Below, piece by piece: positions 18,747-26,991 of a stretch of 46,621 bases of DNA. Made by a program: the position numbers and the translations under genes. Position 1 is the stretch's first letter, and every line of letters begins with the position of its first letter. The DNA lies in assembly GCF_006385785.1 (NCBI RefSeq), contig NZ_VFSH01000014.1:1-46621 (forward strand). Reading direction: 5' to 3'. The DNA comes from Streptococcus shenyangsis (GTDB lineage Bacteria > Bacillota > Bacilli > Lactobacillales > Streptococcaceae). Below the pieces are notes generated by a model that saw only the letters and a list, made by a program, of their open reading frames with translations, made no database searches and was not told where the DNA came from.

Positions 18747-19610
18747 CTAAACAGTATCTAATTCCTTCAAATAATTTTCTATCTTCATCAACATTAAAGG
18801 ATTGTTATAAATCTTACATAACTCTCTTGCTTCTATATAATAATTTTTGACTTGTTCTTTGTCTAGAAATTTGGCTCCAGCATTTCCTGCAAGAATAAGT
18901 AGAGGAGCCAGTTGGTAGCTTGTCTGTCTTTGTTTACAGAGTTCAATCGTCTCAAGAGCTTCTTGGATGGCTTCGTTATATTTTTCCTTTGACACTAGGT
19001 AGTGAGCGTAGTTGTAACGAACTCTGATGTAGCCAAATAAAAACTCTTGATGCTCAAAATTTTTTGTCTGATATAACTCCATTAAATGAGAGTAGTTTGC
19101 CTCATATTCTTGTTCACGACCCACTAAGGAATGGAAATTAGATAGAGTATTCAATACCTTTAAATAAATCAGAGTATTTGAGGAGACTTTTAATAATATA
19201 TTTTCCAATGAAGAAATAGCCTCACACTTACTGTCATATTGATAGAAGTCAATAATAGCTTTAATCCATTCAAGGTAAGTTCGGTCTTCTAGTGTTAGAA
19301 AAGTACTTCGTTCAATCTCTATTCTATAAATATATTCCAAATCGTCATAATTTCTGTCATCTAATAGTCGAGCAGATAATTGCTTGAAATTAGAGAGGTT
19401 AGATTTAATTTCAATTTGTTCATTAAAAAAATAATCTAATGGTACTTCAAGTCGTTGTGAGAGTTTGAACAAAAGGTCTGCGGAGGGAATGAAATGCCCT
19501 CTCTCAATTTTACTAATCTGGCTTTGTTCACAAATTCCTTCTGCAAGAGTTTGTTGGGAGAGTCTCAACTCTTTTCTTTTCAATCTGAATTTCTCTGCGA
19601 GTGTATTCAT
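18747..19610 (-). CDS. PlcR/RRNPP-like transcriptional regulator (XRE HTH plus TPR)
   Basis: A 287-residue protein with an N-terminal XRE helix-turn-helix (about 5-60, including LSQQTLAEGICEQSQISKIE). An all-helical region with TPR-like repeats follows (about 75-285). This is the plan of peptide-sensing RRNPP regulators such as PlcR or pneumococcal TprA, where the TPR groove binds a short secreted peptide. It is divergent from a promoter at 19741 and the eroded peptide/transport locus 19801-23069, its likely target. The cognate peptide is not certain. A C-terminal repeat-type call beyond RRNPP is not possible by eye. Confidence 0.82.
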   Translation of the reverse strand: MNTLAEKFRLKRKELRLSQQTLAEGICEQSQISKIERGHFIPSADLLFKLSQRLEVPLDYFFNEQIEIKSNLSNFKQLSARLLDDRNYDDLEYIYRIEIERSTFLTLEDRTYLEWIKAIIDFYQYDSKCEAISSLENILLKVSSNTLIYLKVLNTLSNFHSLVGREQEYEANYSHLMELYQTKNFEHQEFLFGYIRVRYNYAHYLVSKEKYNEAIQEALETIELCKQRQTSYQLAPLLILAGNAGAKFLDKEQVKNYYIEARELCKIYNNPLMLMKIENYLKELDTV

Positions 19611-19740
19611 TAAAGATAATAAACCTTCCTATTTGCTTAATTTCATTATAAAATTTTTAGTTCAAAATAGCAAGTTAAAGAAATAAATAATTCTTTATGG
19701 TAATAACCTGAAAAAAAAGTCAAAAATTACATAAAAATGC

Positions 19741-19769
19741 TTGGCTAAATAAAATATATCTGTTAAAAT
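19741..19769 (+). promoter_or_regulatory. strong promoter of the broken secreted-peptide gene
   Basis: TTGGCT (19741-19746), a 17-base spacer and an extended -10 TGT-TAAAAT (19761-19769) lie about 30 bases before ATG 19801. The AT-rich DNA between it and the divergent regulator contains CATAAAAATG (19731-19740), a possible but unproven half-palindromic site just upstream of the -35. Confidence 0.7.
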
Positions 19770-19800
19770 AAGGATAACGAAAAAGAAAAGGGTTTCACGA

Positions 19801-19970
19801 ATGAAAAAAATCGTGGAATTAAAAAATTAGTTACATTTGCATTACTAGGTGTTTTTATGTTTAGTAATACAATTCCTTACCAACAGTTTATTCAGAAGAA
19901 TAAACAATTGGAGATTCGAGTGCAATCACAAAAGAAGTCCAATGGTCTTGATGTTGGGAAGGCTGATTGA
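19801..19970 (+). pseudogene. frameshifted secreted peptide gene, bacteriocin-precursor-like
   Basis: ATG 19801 follows AAAGGG at a normal distance but meets TAG after 9 codons. Adding one A to the following run of seven would give MKKNRGI and then KKLVTFALLGVFMFSNTI, a classic signal peptide. A second shift near 19875 is needed to reach LPTVYSEE, a plausible cleavage region. A TAA then interrupts a frame that continues TIGDSSAITKEVQWS. So at least two frameshifts and one nonsense change separate it from a working gene. Its position before a lactococcin-972-type immunity pair suggests a bacteriocin precursor; the mature part is too damaged to confirm. Confidence 0.7.
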
Positions 19971-20200
19971 TTTCGTATTACTTTAAAATTCAACTATTTA
20001 GAGAAAGGTATTCTTATGAGAGCTTGTAACAATACCAGATAGATATCAGAATGGAGATGTTTGATAAAATGCTTTCATAGCTAACCAACTGTTGAAAATT
20101 ATGAGTTACAAAATCTAAAGTATTTAAGATTGGTTTATAAAATTAGGTCCCTGTCTGTAGAAAGGAACATGCAGTTAGAAAGGAGGAAAAAATAGGATAC

Positions 20201-20206
20201 TATAAT
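20201..20206 (+). promoter_or_regulatory. candidate -10 box inside the leader region
   Basis: A perfect TATAAT lies at 20201-20206, after a run containing TTAGAA and GGAGG. There is no -35 at good spacing. It could start a short transcript covering the small leader ORFs and the immunity genes. Confidence 0.35.
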
Positions 20207-20211
20207 TCAGA

Positions 20212-20280
20212 CTGAAATTTCTAATTAAAATATGTAGTTGCATTTCGCTCATTTTCATAATATTTCATTCAGAGGAGTAA
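20212..20280 (+). other. 22-codon hydrophobic frame without a standard start
   Basis: From CTG 20212 to TAA 20278-20280 the frame encodes a basic start (LKFLIK), a hydrophobic core (ICSCISLIFIIF) and an acidic end (HSEE). The shape is like short hydrophobic pheromone precursors, but no ATG, GTG or TTG is present and the -10 box at 20201 would place transcription start at its first codon. It may be a dead remnant. Confidence 0.2.
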
Positions 20281-20284
20281 TAAT

Positions 20285-20317
20285 ATGTTAAAAATTAGAT
20301 TTGATGCGAGATGGTAA
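20285..20317 (+). CDS. 10-codon leader ORF with a good ribosome site
   Basis: ATG 20285 is preceded by AGAGGAG (20271-20277) and encodes MLKIRFDARW before TAA. The same frame is then open again from 20318 to 20403 (RIIEEDSF...CPLF), so it might instead be a 39-residue ORF broken by one stop. The ribosome site is better than that of many real genes nearby. It may be a leader peptide for the hairpin at 20372. No function can be assigned. Confidence 0.25.
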   Translation: MLKIRFDARW

Positions 20318-20371
20318 AGAATAATTGAAGAAGATTCTTTTATCAATAGTTTAGTAAGCTTGTTAGTTTAT

Positions 20372-20402
20372 AGAGGTCAGGGGTATTTCTGCCCTCTGTT
20401 TT
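20372..20402 (+). terminator. attenuator-like hairpin before the immunity operon
   Basis: AGAGGTCAG (20372-20380) pairs with CTGCCCTCT (20389-20397) with one T-C mismatch and an 8-base loop, followed by GTTTTA. It lies 17 bases before the start of the membrane protein gene. A weak terminator allowing readthrough from a peptide gene to its immunity genes would fit. Confidence 0.45.
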
Positions 20403-20419
20403 AGAATAAGGAATGCACT

Positions 20420-22435
20420 ATGAAAAAATTATTTATACTCATATCCAACCTGCTTGCTAGTTTGTTCTTTGTTTGGGTATTTACCATTTGGACTGATACA
20501 TATGTCTCCCATTATTACCCCAACGTTGTTGTACGTGATTCTTCCCCTGAAACAACTTTTCAGCATGTTGCTACACGCTTGGAAAAACTAGCAGAAGAAA
20601 CGGATAGCTTTATTGCGATTCAACACCAAGATCCTAACTCAGAAGGTACTACAGTTTTTTCTTATACGACCTTTGGGAACGGAAAGTTGCCTGATGGGCT
20701 TCAGGAAAAAAAACTAGAAGATGCTCAAAGTAGTAGTGTTGAAACAAACTATTTTGTATTCGATGGACACCTAGATATTCACTTGCTAAAGGAGGAGCTA
20801 AGTCAACTTGGCTTGACTAACATGCACCTGACAATTCCATCTAAACTATCTACGTTAATGGCTATCTTTAGTAACGGATTTCAGTTAATCAGTCTATTGA
20901 TTTTCATCTTAACCTTTGGAGCACTGACTTTAATTAGTCAAATTAGCCAATTACGGTCGTCGGGCATTCGCCTCATTTCAGGAGAGAAACGGTGGTCCAT
21001 TTTCCTTAGACCAGTTGGTGAGGATTTGAAAGGGATAGCTGTTGGTTTCAGTTTAGCTGGCGTGCTCGCCATTCTTATGCAAAAAATTCTGTCGCTTCCA
21101 ACGCAATCCCTAATGACCATAGAAGAAGGCTTGCTCAGTTATAATCTCATCTTGTTGTCGATCTCCCTGTTTTTCGCTCAACTCTTCGCAGTTGGGATAA
21201 AAAAGATACACCTGATGCAGATTATAAAAGGGCAAGTGCCTGTCAGAGGAATCATTAGTTTGATTTTAATCGGTCAACTATTAGCGATTATTATTGTAAC
21301 GCTGGGAATAGGGAGTAGCTTAAAGTATTCCCAAGCCTGGCAACAGCATCGGATTGGACAAGAGGTTTGGAGTCAGGAAAGGCAACTGACTATCCTATCA
21401 ATCAGCCGTGAAGGAACGAGTCCTGGTTTTGATGAACAAGCTCAAAGGAAATTCAGAACTTGGTATCAATTGATGGATCTGGCTGTTTCAGAACAAAAGG
21501 CTTTCTTATCTAGACACCAGTTAATTGACCGTACTTTGCAAAATGGCATGGCTTCCTCCAAAAACTTGGCAACCTCTACAGAATGGCACGATTACAGCCC
21601 GAATGGCAATGTCCTTATCGTCACACCGCAATACTTGGAGCGTCAAAACATTCCTGTAGATACAACTATTGAGCAAAAGATGAATCACCTTGATGTAGGG
21701 GAGTTTGTCTTATTGCTGCCTGAACACCTCCGTTCAGAGGAAGAACATTATAAATCTGTTTTTGAAGACGACTTAACCAGTCGCATGTCTAGTCAAGATG
21801 AACGACAGCAAATGACTGCTACGGTAGGTTATTTGGAATCAGGTCAGGATCGTTTTGTGTATAATACGACCCCTATTTCTTACCAGCAGTTTTTGAAAGA
21901 TCCAATCATCATTGTTATAACACCCCAATCAACTGGTCCACAGTCCATTTTGTTTTGGGTAGACGCAGTACAGAACTACGTTCTCTTTAATCAATTGTCT
22001 GATGCCCAGGAGCTTATCCAGAGACAAGGCATTGAAAATTGGGTCTCAGAAATGCAAACAGGTTACCACAACTACATCACATTATCGGATAATATCCAGA
22101 GGGAACGTTGGGTAATGCTAGCAGGAGCTGTGCTTGGGATTGCAACTTCAATCTTGTTGTTTAACACTATGAATAGGCTCTACTTTGAAGAATTTAGACG
22201 TGCCATTTTTATCAAACGCATTGCAGGTCTCAGGTTCTTAGAAATCCATCGCACTTATCTCTTTGCTCAACTGGGTGTGTTTTTACTGGGATTTGTTGCG
22301 AGTTTATTTCTTATGGTAGAGATAGTAGTTGCTTTCTTAGTCTCGTTACTCTTTACTGGTCTATCTCTTTTACAGTTACATGTCCAAATGCAGAAAGAAA
22401 ACAAGATGTCCATGCTTGTTTTGAAGGGAGGTTAA
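20420..22435 (+). CDS. bacteriocin-associated integral membrane protein (lactococcin 972-type immunity permease)
   Basis: A 671-residue protein with one N-terminal helix (about 3-25) and an extracytoplasmic segment. Four helices span about 147-300, a large central soluble domain about 300-560, and C-terminal helices about 570-660 are followed by a short basic tail. This fits the TIGR01654 family, always found with a small ATPase and usually with a lactococcin-972-like peptide, and thought to give self-immunity or export. AAGGAA lies before the ATG. The paired ATPase starts 2 bases after its stop. The gene appears intact although the peptide gene upstream is not. Confidence 0.82.
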   Translation: MKKLFILISNLLASLFFVWVFTIWTDTYVSHYYPNVVVRDSSPETTFQHVATRLEKLAEETDSFIAIQHQDPNSEGTTVFSYTTFGNGKLPDGLQEKKLEDAQSSSVETNYFVFDGHLDIHLLKEELSQLGLTNMHLTIPSKLSTLMAIFSNGFQLISLLIFILTFGALTLISQISQLRSSGIRLISGEKRWSIFLRPVGEDLKGIAVGFSLAGVLAILMQKILSLPTQSLMTIEEGLLSYNLILLSISLFFAQLFAVGIKKIHLMQIIKGQVPVRGIISLILIGQLLAIIIVTLGIGSSLKYSQAWQQHRIGQEVWSQERQLTILSISREGTSPGFDEQAQRKFRTWYQLMDLAVSEQKAFLSRHQLIDRTLQNGMASSKNLATSTEWHDYSPNGNVLIVTPQYLERQNIPVDTTIEQKMNHLDVGEFVLLLPEHLRSEEEHYKSVFEDDLTSRMSSQDERQQMTATVGYLESGQDRFVYNTTPISYQQFLKDPIIIVITPQSTGPQSILFWVDAVQNYVLFNQLSDAQELIQRQGIENWVSEMQTGYHNYITLSDNIQRERWVMLAGAVLGIATSILLFNTMNRLYFEEFRRAIFIKRIAGLRFLEIHRTYLFAQLGVFLLGFVASLFLMVEIVVAFLVSLLFTGLSLLQLHVQMQKENKMSMLVLKGG

Positions 22436-22436
22436 T

Positions 22437-23069
22437 ATGATTGAACTTAAACAGGTGAGTAAATCTTTTGGAGAACGAGAGTTATTTTCGAATCTTTCAA
22501 TAACATTTGAGGCTGGAAAAGTCTATGCCTTAATTGGTTCAAGTGGTAGCGGAAAAACAACCTTGATGAACATGATTGGGAAATTAGAATCTTATGATGG
22601 CACGATTTTTTACCGAGGTAAAGACTTGGCCAAGTATAAATCGAGTGATTTTTTCCGTCACGAATTGGGCTACCTCTTCCAGAACTTTGGCTTAATTGAA
22701 AACCAAAGTATTGAAGAAAACCTTAAGCTAGGTCTCATTGGTCAAAAGTTGAGTCGGTCGGAACAGCGGTTGAGGCAGAAGCAGGCTTTAGAACAGGTCG
22801 GCCTGGCTTATCTTGACCTAGATAAGCGCATCTTTGAGTTATCGGGCGGAGAATCGCAACGGGTTGCCTTGGCAAAAGTTATCTTAAAGAATCCACCCCT
22901 TATTCTGGCAGATGAGCCAACAGCTTCAATAGACCCAGCAACCTCTCAGTTGATTATGGAGATTTTGCTATCTCTTCGAGATGATAATAGGCTAATCATT
23001 ATCGCAACACATAATCCGGCAATTTGGGAGATGGCTGATGAAGTGTTCACGATGGATCGTCTGAAATAA
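22437..23069 (+). CDS. ABC ATPase partner of the bacteriocin-immunity membrane protein
   Basis: A 210-residue ATPase with Walker A GSSGSGKTT (about 34-42), Q-loop LFQNFGL, signature LSGGESQR (about 137-144), Walker B LILADEPTASID and the H-loop ATHN. Its small size and neighbour match the lactococcin-972 family transporter ATPases (TIGR03608-like). GGGAGG precedes the ATG and the gene is coupled to the permease. No terminator is evident after its stop. Confidence 0.88.
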   Translation: MIELKQVSKSFGERELFSNLSITFEAGKVYALIGSSGSGKTTLMNMIGKLESYDGTIFYRGKDLAKYKSSDFFRHELGYLFQNFGLIENQSIEENLKLGLIGQKLSRSEQRLRQKQALEQVGLAYLDLDKRIFELSGGESQRVALAKVILKNPPLILADEPTASIDPATSQLIMEILLSLRDDNRLIIIATHNPAIWEMADEVFTMDRLK

Positions 23070-23209
23070 AAATCCTTGTTTTTAATTGCACGATTAGTTA
23101 CTGAAATATTATCATGAATCAATAATTGGAGTTAATTTAGAATTGTACTTTATTAATATTGAGGTAACTTTTTCTTGATAAAGGAAGAAATAGTGGAGAG
23201 GAAGTTAGA

Positions 23210-23477
23210 TTGAAAAAATTCGACAATTATATTATTGAGAAGCCTTGCGATTCTAATTCAGATAAACTGCAAAAAATCTCAATAATTGAAAGTTTGGTAG
23301 ATGATGTTTTGCAATTTTCTCTCAGAATCAATAATAGTGTAGGAGAGATTTTCCTCCTACAACCGTTTCAAAAGAAATATTTACCCATTGGAAGAAGATG
23401 TTGCAGTGGATAATGTGTTACTCACTGAAAAATATAATTTTCAACTAAAAGATTTTGAAGGATTCATTTCAAAATAA
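23210..23477 (+). pseudogene. small hypothetical gene broken by a one-base frameshift
   Basis: A TTG start at 23210, with GGAGAGGAAG at 23195-23204, opens a 67-codon frame (KKFDNYIIEKPCDSNS...) that ends prematurely. Removing one C from TTACCCATTGG near 23385 restores a frame that continues PLEEDVAVDNVLLTEKYNFQ to TAA at 23475-23477, giving about 89 residues. The acidic, Asn-rich product has no motif I recognise. Position after the immunity pair suggests an accessory immunity or unknown small protein. It could still make the short form. Confidence 0.6.
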
Positions 23478-23496
23478 ACAATAATTAAAGAATAAG

Positions 23497-23548
23497 AAAA
23501 ATCCTCCGTTTCAAAGAGTAGGGAACTCTTTGTGACAGAGGATTTTTT
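23497..23548 (-). terminator. bidirectional terminator between the accessory island and tpx
   Basis: AAAAATCCTC (23497-23506) pairs with GAGGATTTTTT (23538-23548), and an inner stem CAAAGAGT/ACTCTTTG extends it. T-rich on both strands, it can end tpx transcripts and those from the left. Confidence 0.85.
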
Positions 23549-24040
23549 CTATAGGGCTTTAGCAGCTGCAATTGCGGCTTCGAAGTTTGGTTCAGAGTTG
23601 ATATTATCCACGTATTCAACGTAGCGAATCGTATTGTCAGTGTCGAGGATAAAGACTGCGCGTGCCAATAGGTGCCACTCATTGATTAAGAGAGCATAAT
23701 CACGTCCAAAGGAATGGTCGAAATAGTCTGAGAGCATGATGGCATTTTCAATACCTTCAGCACCACACCAACGTTTTTGGGCAAATGGTAGGTCCATAGA
23801 AACAGTCAAGACGACCGTGTTGTCCAGTCCAGCCAGTTCTTCATTAAAGCGACGCGTTTGAGTTGAGCAGATACCTGTATCGATAGAAGGCACGACACTC
23901 AAGACTTTTTTCTTACCATCAAAATCAGCCAGAGATTTTTTAGAAAGGTCTGTTGCAGTGAGAGAAAAATCAAGCGCCTTGTCGCCGACTTGTAGTTGTT
24001 TACCTGTAAAGCTCACAGGATTTCCGAGAAAAGTTACCAT
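23549..24040 (-). CDS. tpx: thiol peroxidase Tpx (PsaD)
   Basis: A 163-residue atypical 2-Cys peroxiredoxin that reduces peroxides with thioredoxin electrons. I use the ATG at 24038-24040 ([10 protein letters not shown]) because GGAG lies just upstream and the length is the family's usual; a longer reading from 24067 adds nine unlikely residues. The peroxidatic Cys is in [13 protein letters not shown] (about residue 58) and the resolving Cys in RWCGAEGIE (about 92). It is encoded next to psaBCA, as in pneumococcus, with its own promoter at 24066-24095. Confidence 0.95.
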   Translation of the reverse strand: MVTFLGNPVSFTGKQLQVGDKALDFSLTATDLSKKSLADFDGKKKVLSVVPSIDTGICSTQTRRFNEELAGLDNTVVLTVSMDLPFAQKRWCGAEGIENAIMLSDYFDHSFGRDYALLINEWHLLARAVFILDTDNTIRYVEYVDNINSEPNFEAAIAAAKAL

Positions 24041-24065
24041 AAGATACTCCAATCTTTTTTCTTCC

Positions 24066-24095
24066 ATTGTAGCTGAAACGGTCAGAATTTTCCAA
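24066..24095 (-). promoter_or_regulatory. promoter of tpx
   Basis: On the minus strand TTGGAA (24090-24095), an 18-base spacer and TACAAT (24066-24071) precede the tpx ribosome site by about 18 bases. Confidence 0.65.
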
Positions 24096-24121
24096 TGATT
24101 TGACTGGAAATGTAGGCATAG

Positions 24122-24155
24122 AAAAAACGCCAGCTCATGTGAGAATGACGTTTTT
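24122..24155 (-). terminator. terminator of the psaBCA operon
   Basis: Read on the minus strand, AAAAACG...CTC ACAT GAG...CGTTTTTT forms an imperfect hairpin with a terminal T run. It lies beyond the BOX element that follows psaA. Confidence 0.65.
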
Positions 24156-24163
24156 CAGAGTCT

Positions 24164-24280
24164 TATACTCAATGAAAATCAAAGAGCAAACTAAGAAGCT
24201 AGCCACAGGTTGCTCAAAACACTGTTTTGAGGTTGCAGATGGAAGCTGACGTAGTTTGAAGAGATTTTCGAAGAGTATTA
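24164..24280 (-). repeat. BOX element abutting the psaA stop codon
   Basis: On the minus strand it starts TAATACTCTTCGAAAATCTC, where TAA is the psaA stop, and runs through boxB-like CTCAAAACAGTGTTTTGAG to boxC ending TTGAGTATAA. Confidence 0.9.
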
Positions 24281-25207
24281 TTTTGCCAATCCTTCAGCAA
24301 TCTTGTCAAGGTTGTATTTCATCATGTTGTAGTAGCTGTCGCCTTCTTTACCTTGTTCTGCGATAGAGTCAGTAAAGATTTGTGCGTAGATTGGGATATT
24401 TGTATCTTGTGAGACAGTCTTCATTGGACGGTCATCTACACTTGATTCTACAAAGAGTGATGGAACTTTTGTTTGGCGAAGTTTTTCAACCAAGGTCTTG
24501 ATTTGTTCAGGTGTTCCTTCTTCTTCAGTATTGATTTCCCAGATGTAGGCACTTGGGACACCATAGGCTTTAGAGAAGTATTTGAATGCTCCTTCGCTGG
24601 TTACAATGAGTTTCTTTTCAGCAGGGATGTTATTAAATTTATCCTTACTTTCTTTATCAAGTTTGTCTAACTTATCAGTATATTCTTTGAGATTTTTTTC
24701 ATAGAATTCCTTGTTGTTAGGATCTTTAGCGCTCAATTGTTTGGCGATATTTTTAGCAAAGATAATTCCATTTTCAAGGTTAAGCCAAGCGTGTGGGTCT
24801 TCTTTACCTTTTTCATTTTTTCCTTCAAGGTAGATAACATCAACGCCTTCGCTGACTGCAAAGTAGTCTTTGTTTTCAGTTTTCTTAGCATTTTCTACCA
24901 ATTTGCTAAACCAAGCATTGCCACCTGTTTCAAGGTTGATACCGTTATAGAAAATGAGGTCAGCCTCAGAAGTTTTCTTAACATCTTCAGGGAGTGGTTC
25001 GTATTCGTGTGGGTCTTGTCCAATCGGAACGATACTGTGAAGATCAATCTTGTCACCAGCAATATTTTTAGTAATATCAGCGATGATTGAGTTTGTAGCA
25101 ACAACTTTTAGTTTTTGACCAGAAGCTGCATCTTTTTTTCCGCTAGCACATGCTACAAGAGCAATAACGGAAAGAAAGAGAACGAGTAATGTACCTAATT
25201 TTTTCAT
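24278..25207 (-). CDS. psaA: manganese ABC transporter lipoprotein PsaA
   Basis: A 309-residue surface lipoprotein that captures Mn2+ for PsaBC. Start at ATG 25205-25207 (MKKLGTLLV) with GGAGG just upstream; four extra residues in a longer reading are rejected. The signal peptide ends in the lipobox LVAC with the acylated Cys near residue 20. Metal ligands are visible in DPHEYEP (H about 67) and EDPHAWLN (H about 139), with the later Glu and Asp of the cluster A-I fold in the C-terminal half. It is the last gene of the operon; a BOX and terminator follow. Confidence 0.97.
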   Translation of the reverse strand: MKKLGTLLVLFLSVIALVACASGKKDAASGQKLKVVATNSIIADITKNIAGDKIDLHSIVPIGQDPHEYEPLPEDVKKTSEADLIFYNGINLETGGNAWFSKLVENAKKTENKDYFAVSEGVDVIYLEGKNEKGKEDPHAWLNLENGIIFAKNIAKQLSAKDPNNKEFYEKNLKEYTDKLDKLDKESKDKFNNIPAEKKLIVTSEGAFKYFSKAYGVPSAYIWEINTEEEGTPEQIKTLVEKLRQTKVPSLFVESSVDDRPMKTVSQDTNIPIYAQIFTDSIAEQGKEGDSYYNMMKYNLDKIAEGLAK

Positions 25208-25238
25208 TAGATCCTCCAATTTATTGGGGTTTTGCCCC

Positions 25239-26087
25239 TTATTTTAACAAATGTTTATTTTTCAGTTTCAAATATCGTTGTTTAGGAGAGATAAAGAAAC
25301 TGATTAAGAAGAAGCTAGCAGCTGTAAGTACGATGCTAGAACCAGCTGCTAAGTTTAAACTATAGCCAATAAAGAGTCCCAAAACTGAAGCTGTAGCTCC
25401 AAAGGTTGAGGAAAGGAAAATCATACTTTTCAGGCTATTAGCATACAGATAAGCAGTTGCAGCTGGGGTAATCAGCATGGCTACAATCAGGATAGTTCCA
25501 ACACTTTGCATGGCTGTCACAGACACGAGAGTCAGGAGTATCATGAGGAGGTAGTGATAGAAATTGACAGGCATTCCCATGGCTTTAGCCAGAAGTTCAT
25601 CAAAGGAAGTTATCAAGAGTTGCTTGAAGAAAATCCAGATTAACAAGAGAATGACCGCCCCTACGCCCATAGTGATAAACATATCCGTATCTTGGACGGC
25701 TAGAATATTACCAAAAAGGATATGGAAAAGGTCAGTTGAACTTTTAGCGACACTAATCAAGATGATACCGAGGGCTAAGAAAGAAGAAAAGGTAATGCCG
25801 ATGGCGGTATCGCTTTTGATAATCGAGTTCCCCTTGATGTAGGTAATGATGATAGCAGCTAGCAATCCAAAGACAATGGCTCCGATAAAGAAGTCAACGC
25901 CTAAGATGAAGGAGAGGGCTACACCTGGTAAGACAGCATGTGAAATAGCATCTCCCATGAGTGACATCCCACGTAGAATGATGAAACATCCCACAGCTCC
26001 AGCTACGACCCCGACGACAATAGCTGTTATCAAGGCATTTTGTAGGAAATGGAATTTTTGCAATCCATCGATAAATTCTGCAATCAT
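25239..26087 (-). CDS. psaC: manganese ABC transporter permease PsaC
   Basis: A 282-residue permease of the ABC-3 metal family with about eight membrane helices. The N-terminus includes [21 protein letters not shown] and the conserved [16 protein letters not shown] loop (about 40-55), which contacts the ATPase and helps form the metal path. The start overlaps the psaB stop by four bases (ATGA), and psaA begins 31 bases downstream, giving the order psaB-psaC-psaA. Confidence 0.95.
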   Translation of the reverse strand: MIAEFIDGLQKFHFLQNALITAIVVGVVAGAVGCFIILRGMSLMGDAISHAVLPGVALSFILGVDFFIGAIVFGLLAAIIITYIKGNSIIKSDTAIGITFSSFLALGIILISVAKSSTDLFHILFGNILAVQDTDMFITMGVGAVILLLIWIFFKQLLITSFDELLAKAMGMPVNFYHYLLMILLTLVSVTAMQSVGTILIVAMLITPAATAYLYANSLKSMIFLSSTFGATASVLGLFIGYSLNLAAGSSIVLTAASFFLISFFISPKQRYLKLKNKHLLK

Positions 26088-26806
26088 AGGTCACCTCCAT
26101 TGAAAAAGAGTCGATTACCGTAAGCTTCTTTGAGATTGGCTTCGGTAAAGGTTTCTTTGGTTGGACCAAAGGCAATCACTTCTCGATTGACAAGTAAGAC
26201 TTGATCGAAGTAGTGGGAAACCTTGCTGAGGTCGTGGTGAACGATGAGAACCGTCTTACCAGCTTTTTTCAAATCTCTCAGCGTATTCATGATGATTTCC
26301 TCACTGACAGAGTCAATCCCAACAAAGGGTTCATCCAAGAGGATATAATCGGCTTCCTGCACCAAACATCTGGCAATCAAGACCCGCTGGAATTGACCTC
26401 CAGACAGTTGACTGATTTGACGTTCAGCGTAGTCAGCTAGGCCGACGATTTCAAGGGCTTCCTCTACTTTTTTCCAATGTTTAACATTTAAACTGCGAAA
26501 GAGAGGAATAGAGGGAAAGAGTCCTAGTGAGACACATTCCTTGACCTTGATGGGAAAGTTGTAGTCGATATTGATTTTTTGTTCGACATAGGCAATTCGG
26601 TGTAAGGATTTTTTAACTTCCTTGTCATCGAGAAATGCCTGACCTTGATGAGGGATAATTCCCAGCATACCTTTTAATAATGTTGATTTTCCAGCACCGT
26701 TTGGACCAATGATTCCGGTAATTGTTGGTCCTTGGAGCACTAGTGAAATATCCTTAAGTGCCAACGTTTCTTTGTAGGAGACACTGAGGTTTTCGATACG
26801 TATCAT
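26084..26806 (-). CDS. psaB: manganese ABC transporter ATPase PsaB
   Basis: A 240-residue ATPase with Walker [10 protein letters not shown] (about 34-42), signature LSGGQFQR (about 136-143), Walker [13 protein letters not shown] and the H-loop VHHD. It is the first gene of psaBCA and lies behind the promoter/operator at 26831-26868. A typical AGGAGG lies before the start. Confidence 0.96.
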   Translation of the reverse strand: MIRIENLSVSYKETLALKDISLVLQGPTITGIIGPNGAGKSTLLKGMLGIIPHQGQAFLDDKEVKKSLHRIAYVEQKINIDYNFPIKVKECVSLGLFPSIPLFRSLNVKHWKKVEEALEIVGLADYAERQISQLSGGQFQRVLIARCLVQEADYILLDEPFVGIDSVSEEIIMNTLRDLKKAGKTVLIVHHDLSKVSHYFDQVLLVNREVIAFGPTKETFTEANLKEAYGNRLFFNGGDL

Positions 26807-26830
26807 AAACTTATATTCCTCCTGACTCTT

Positions 26831-26868
26831 AATATACCTTAAAAAAAAAATTAAGTCAAGTTAATTTT
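26831..26868 (-). promoter_or_regulatory. psaBCA promoter with overlapping PsaR (MntR-type) operator
   Basis: On the minus strand AAATTAACTTGACTTAATTT (26848-26867) is an inverted-repeat site like those known for PsaR/SloR/ScaR. Its centre TTGACT (26854-26859) is also the -35 box, 17 bases from -10 TATATT (26831-26836). Bound repressor would therefore block polymerase directly. psaR itself is encoded at 36184-36834 in this window. Confidence 0.85.
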
Positions 26869-26991
26869 TCAAAAAATTAAAATATTAACTGAAAAACAAT
26901 AGGAAACATCCGTTTATTTTTAATTGCATTCCCAGGTAATTTTTGTTAAGCTAAAAACAAATAAACAAATACAAATGAAAGCGAGAACAAG

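Noticed and set aside
24041..24067. Longer N-terminus for tpx
   Set aside because: It would include the ribosome site as coding sequence and exceeds the family length.
24473..25104. Plus-strand ORFs opposite psaA
   Set aside because: Shadows of a well-supported lipoprotein gene; no ribosome sites or family motifs.
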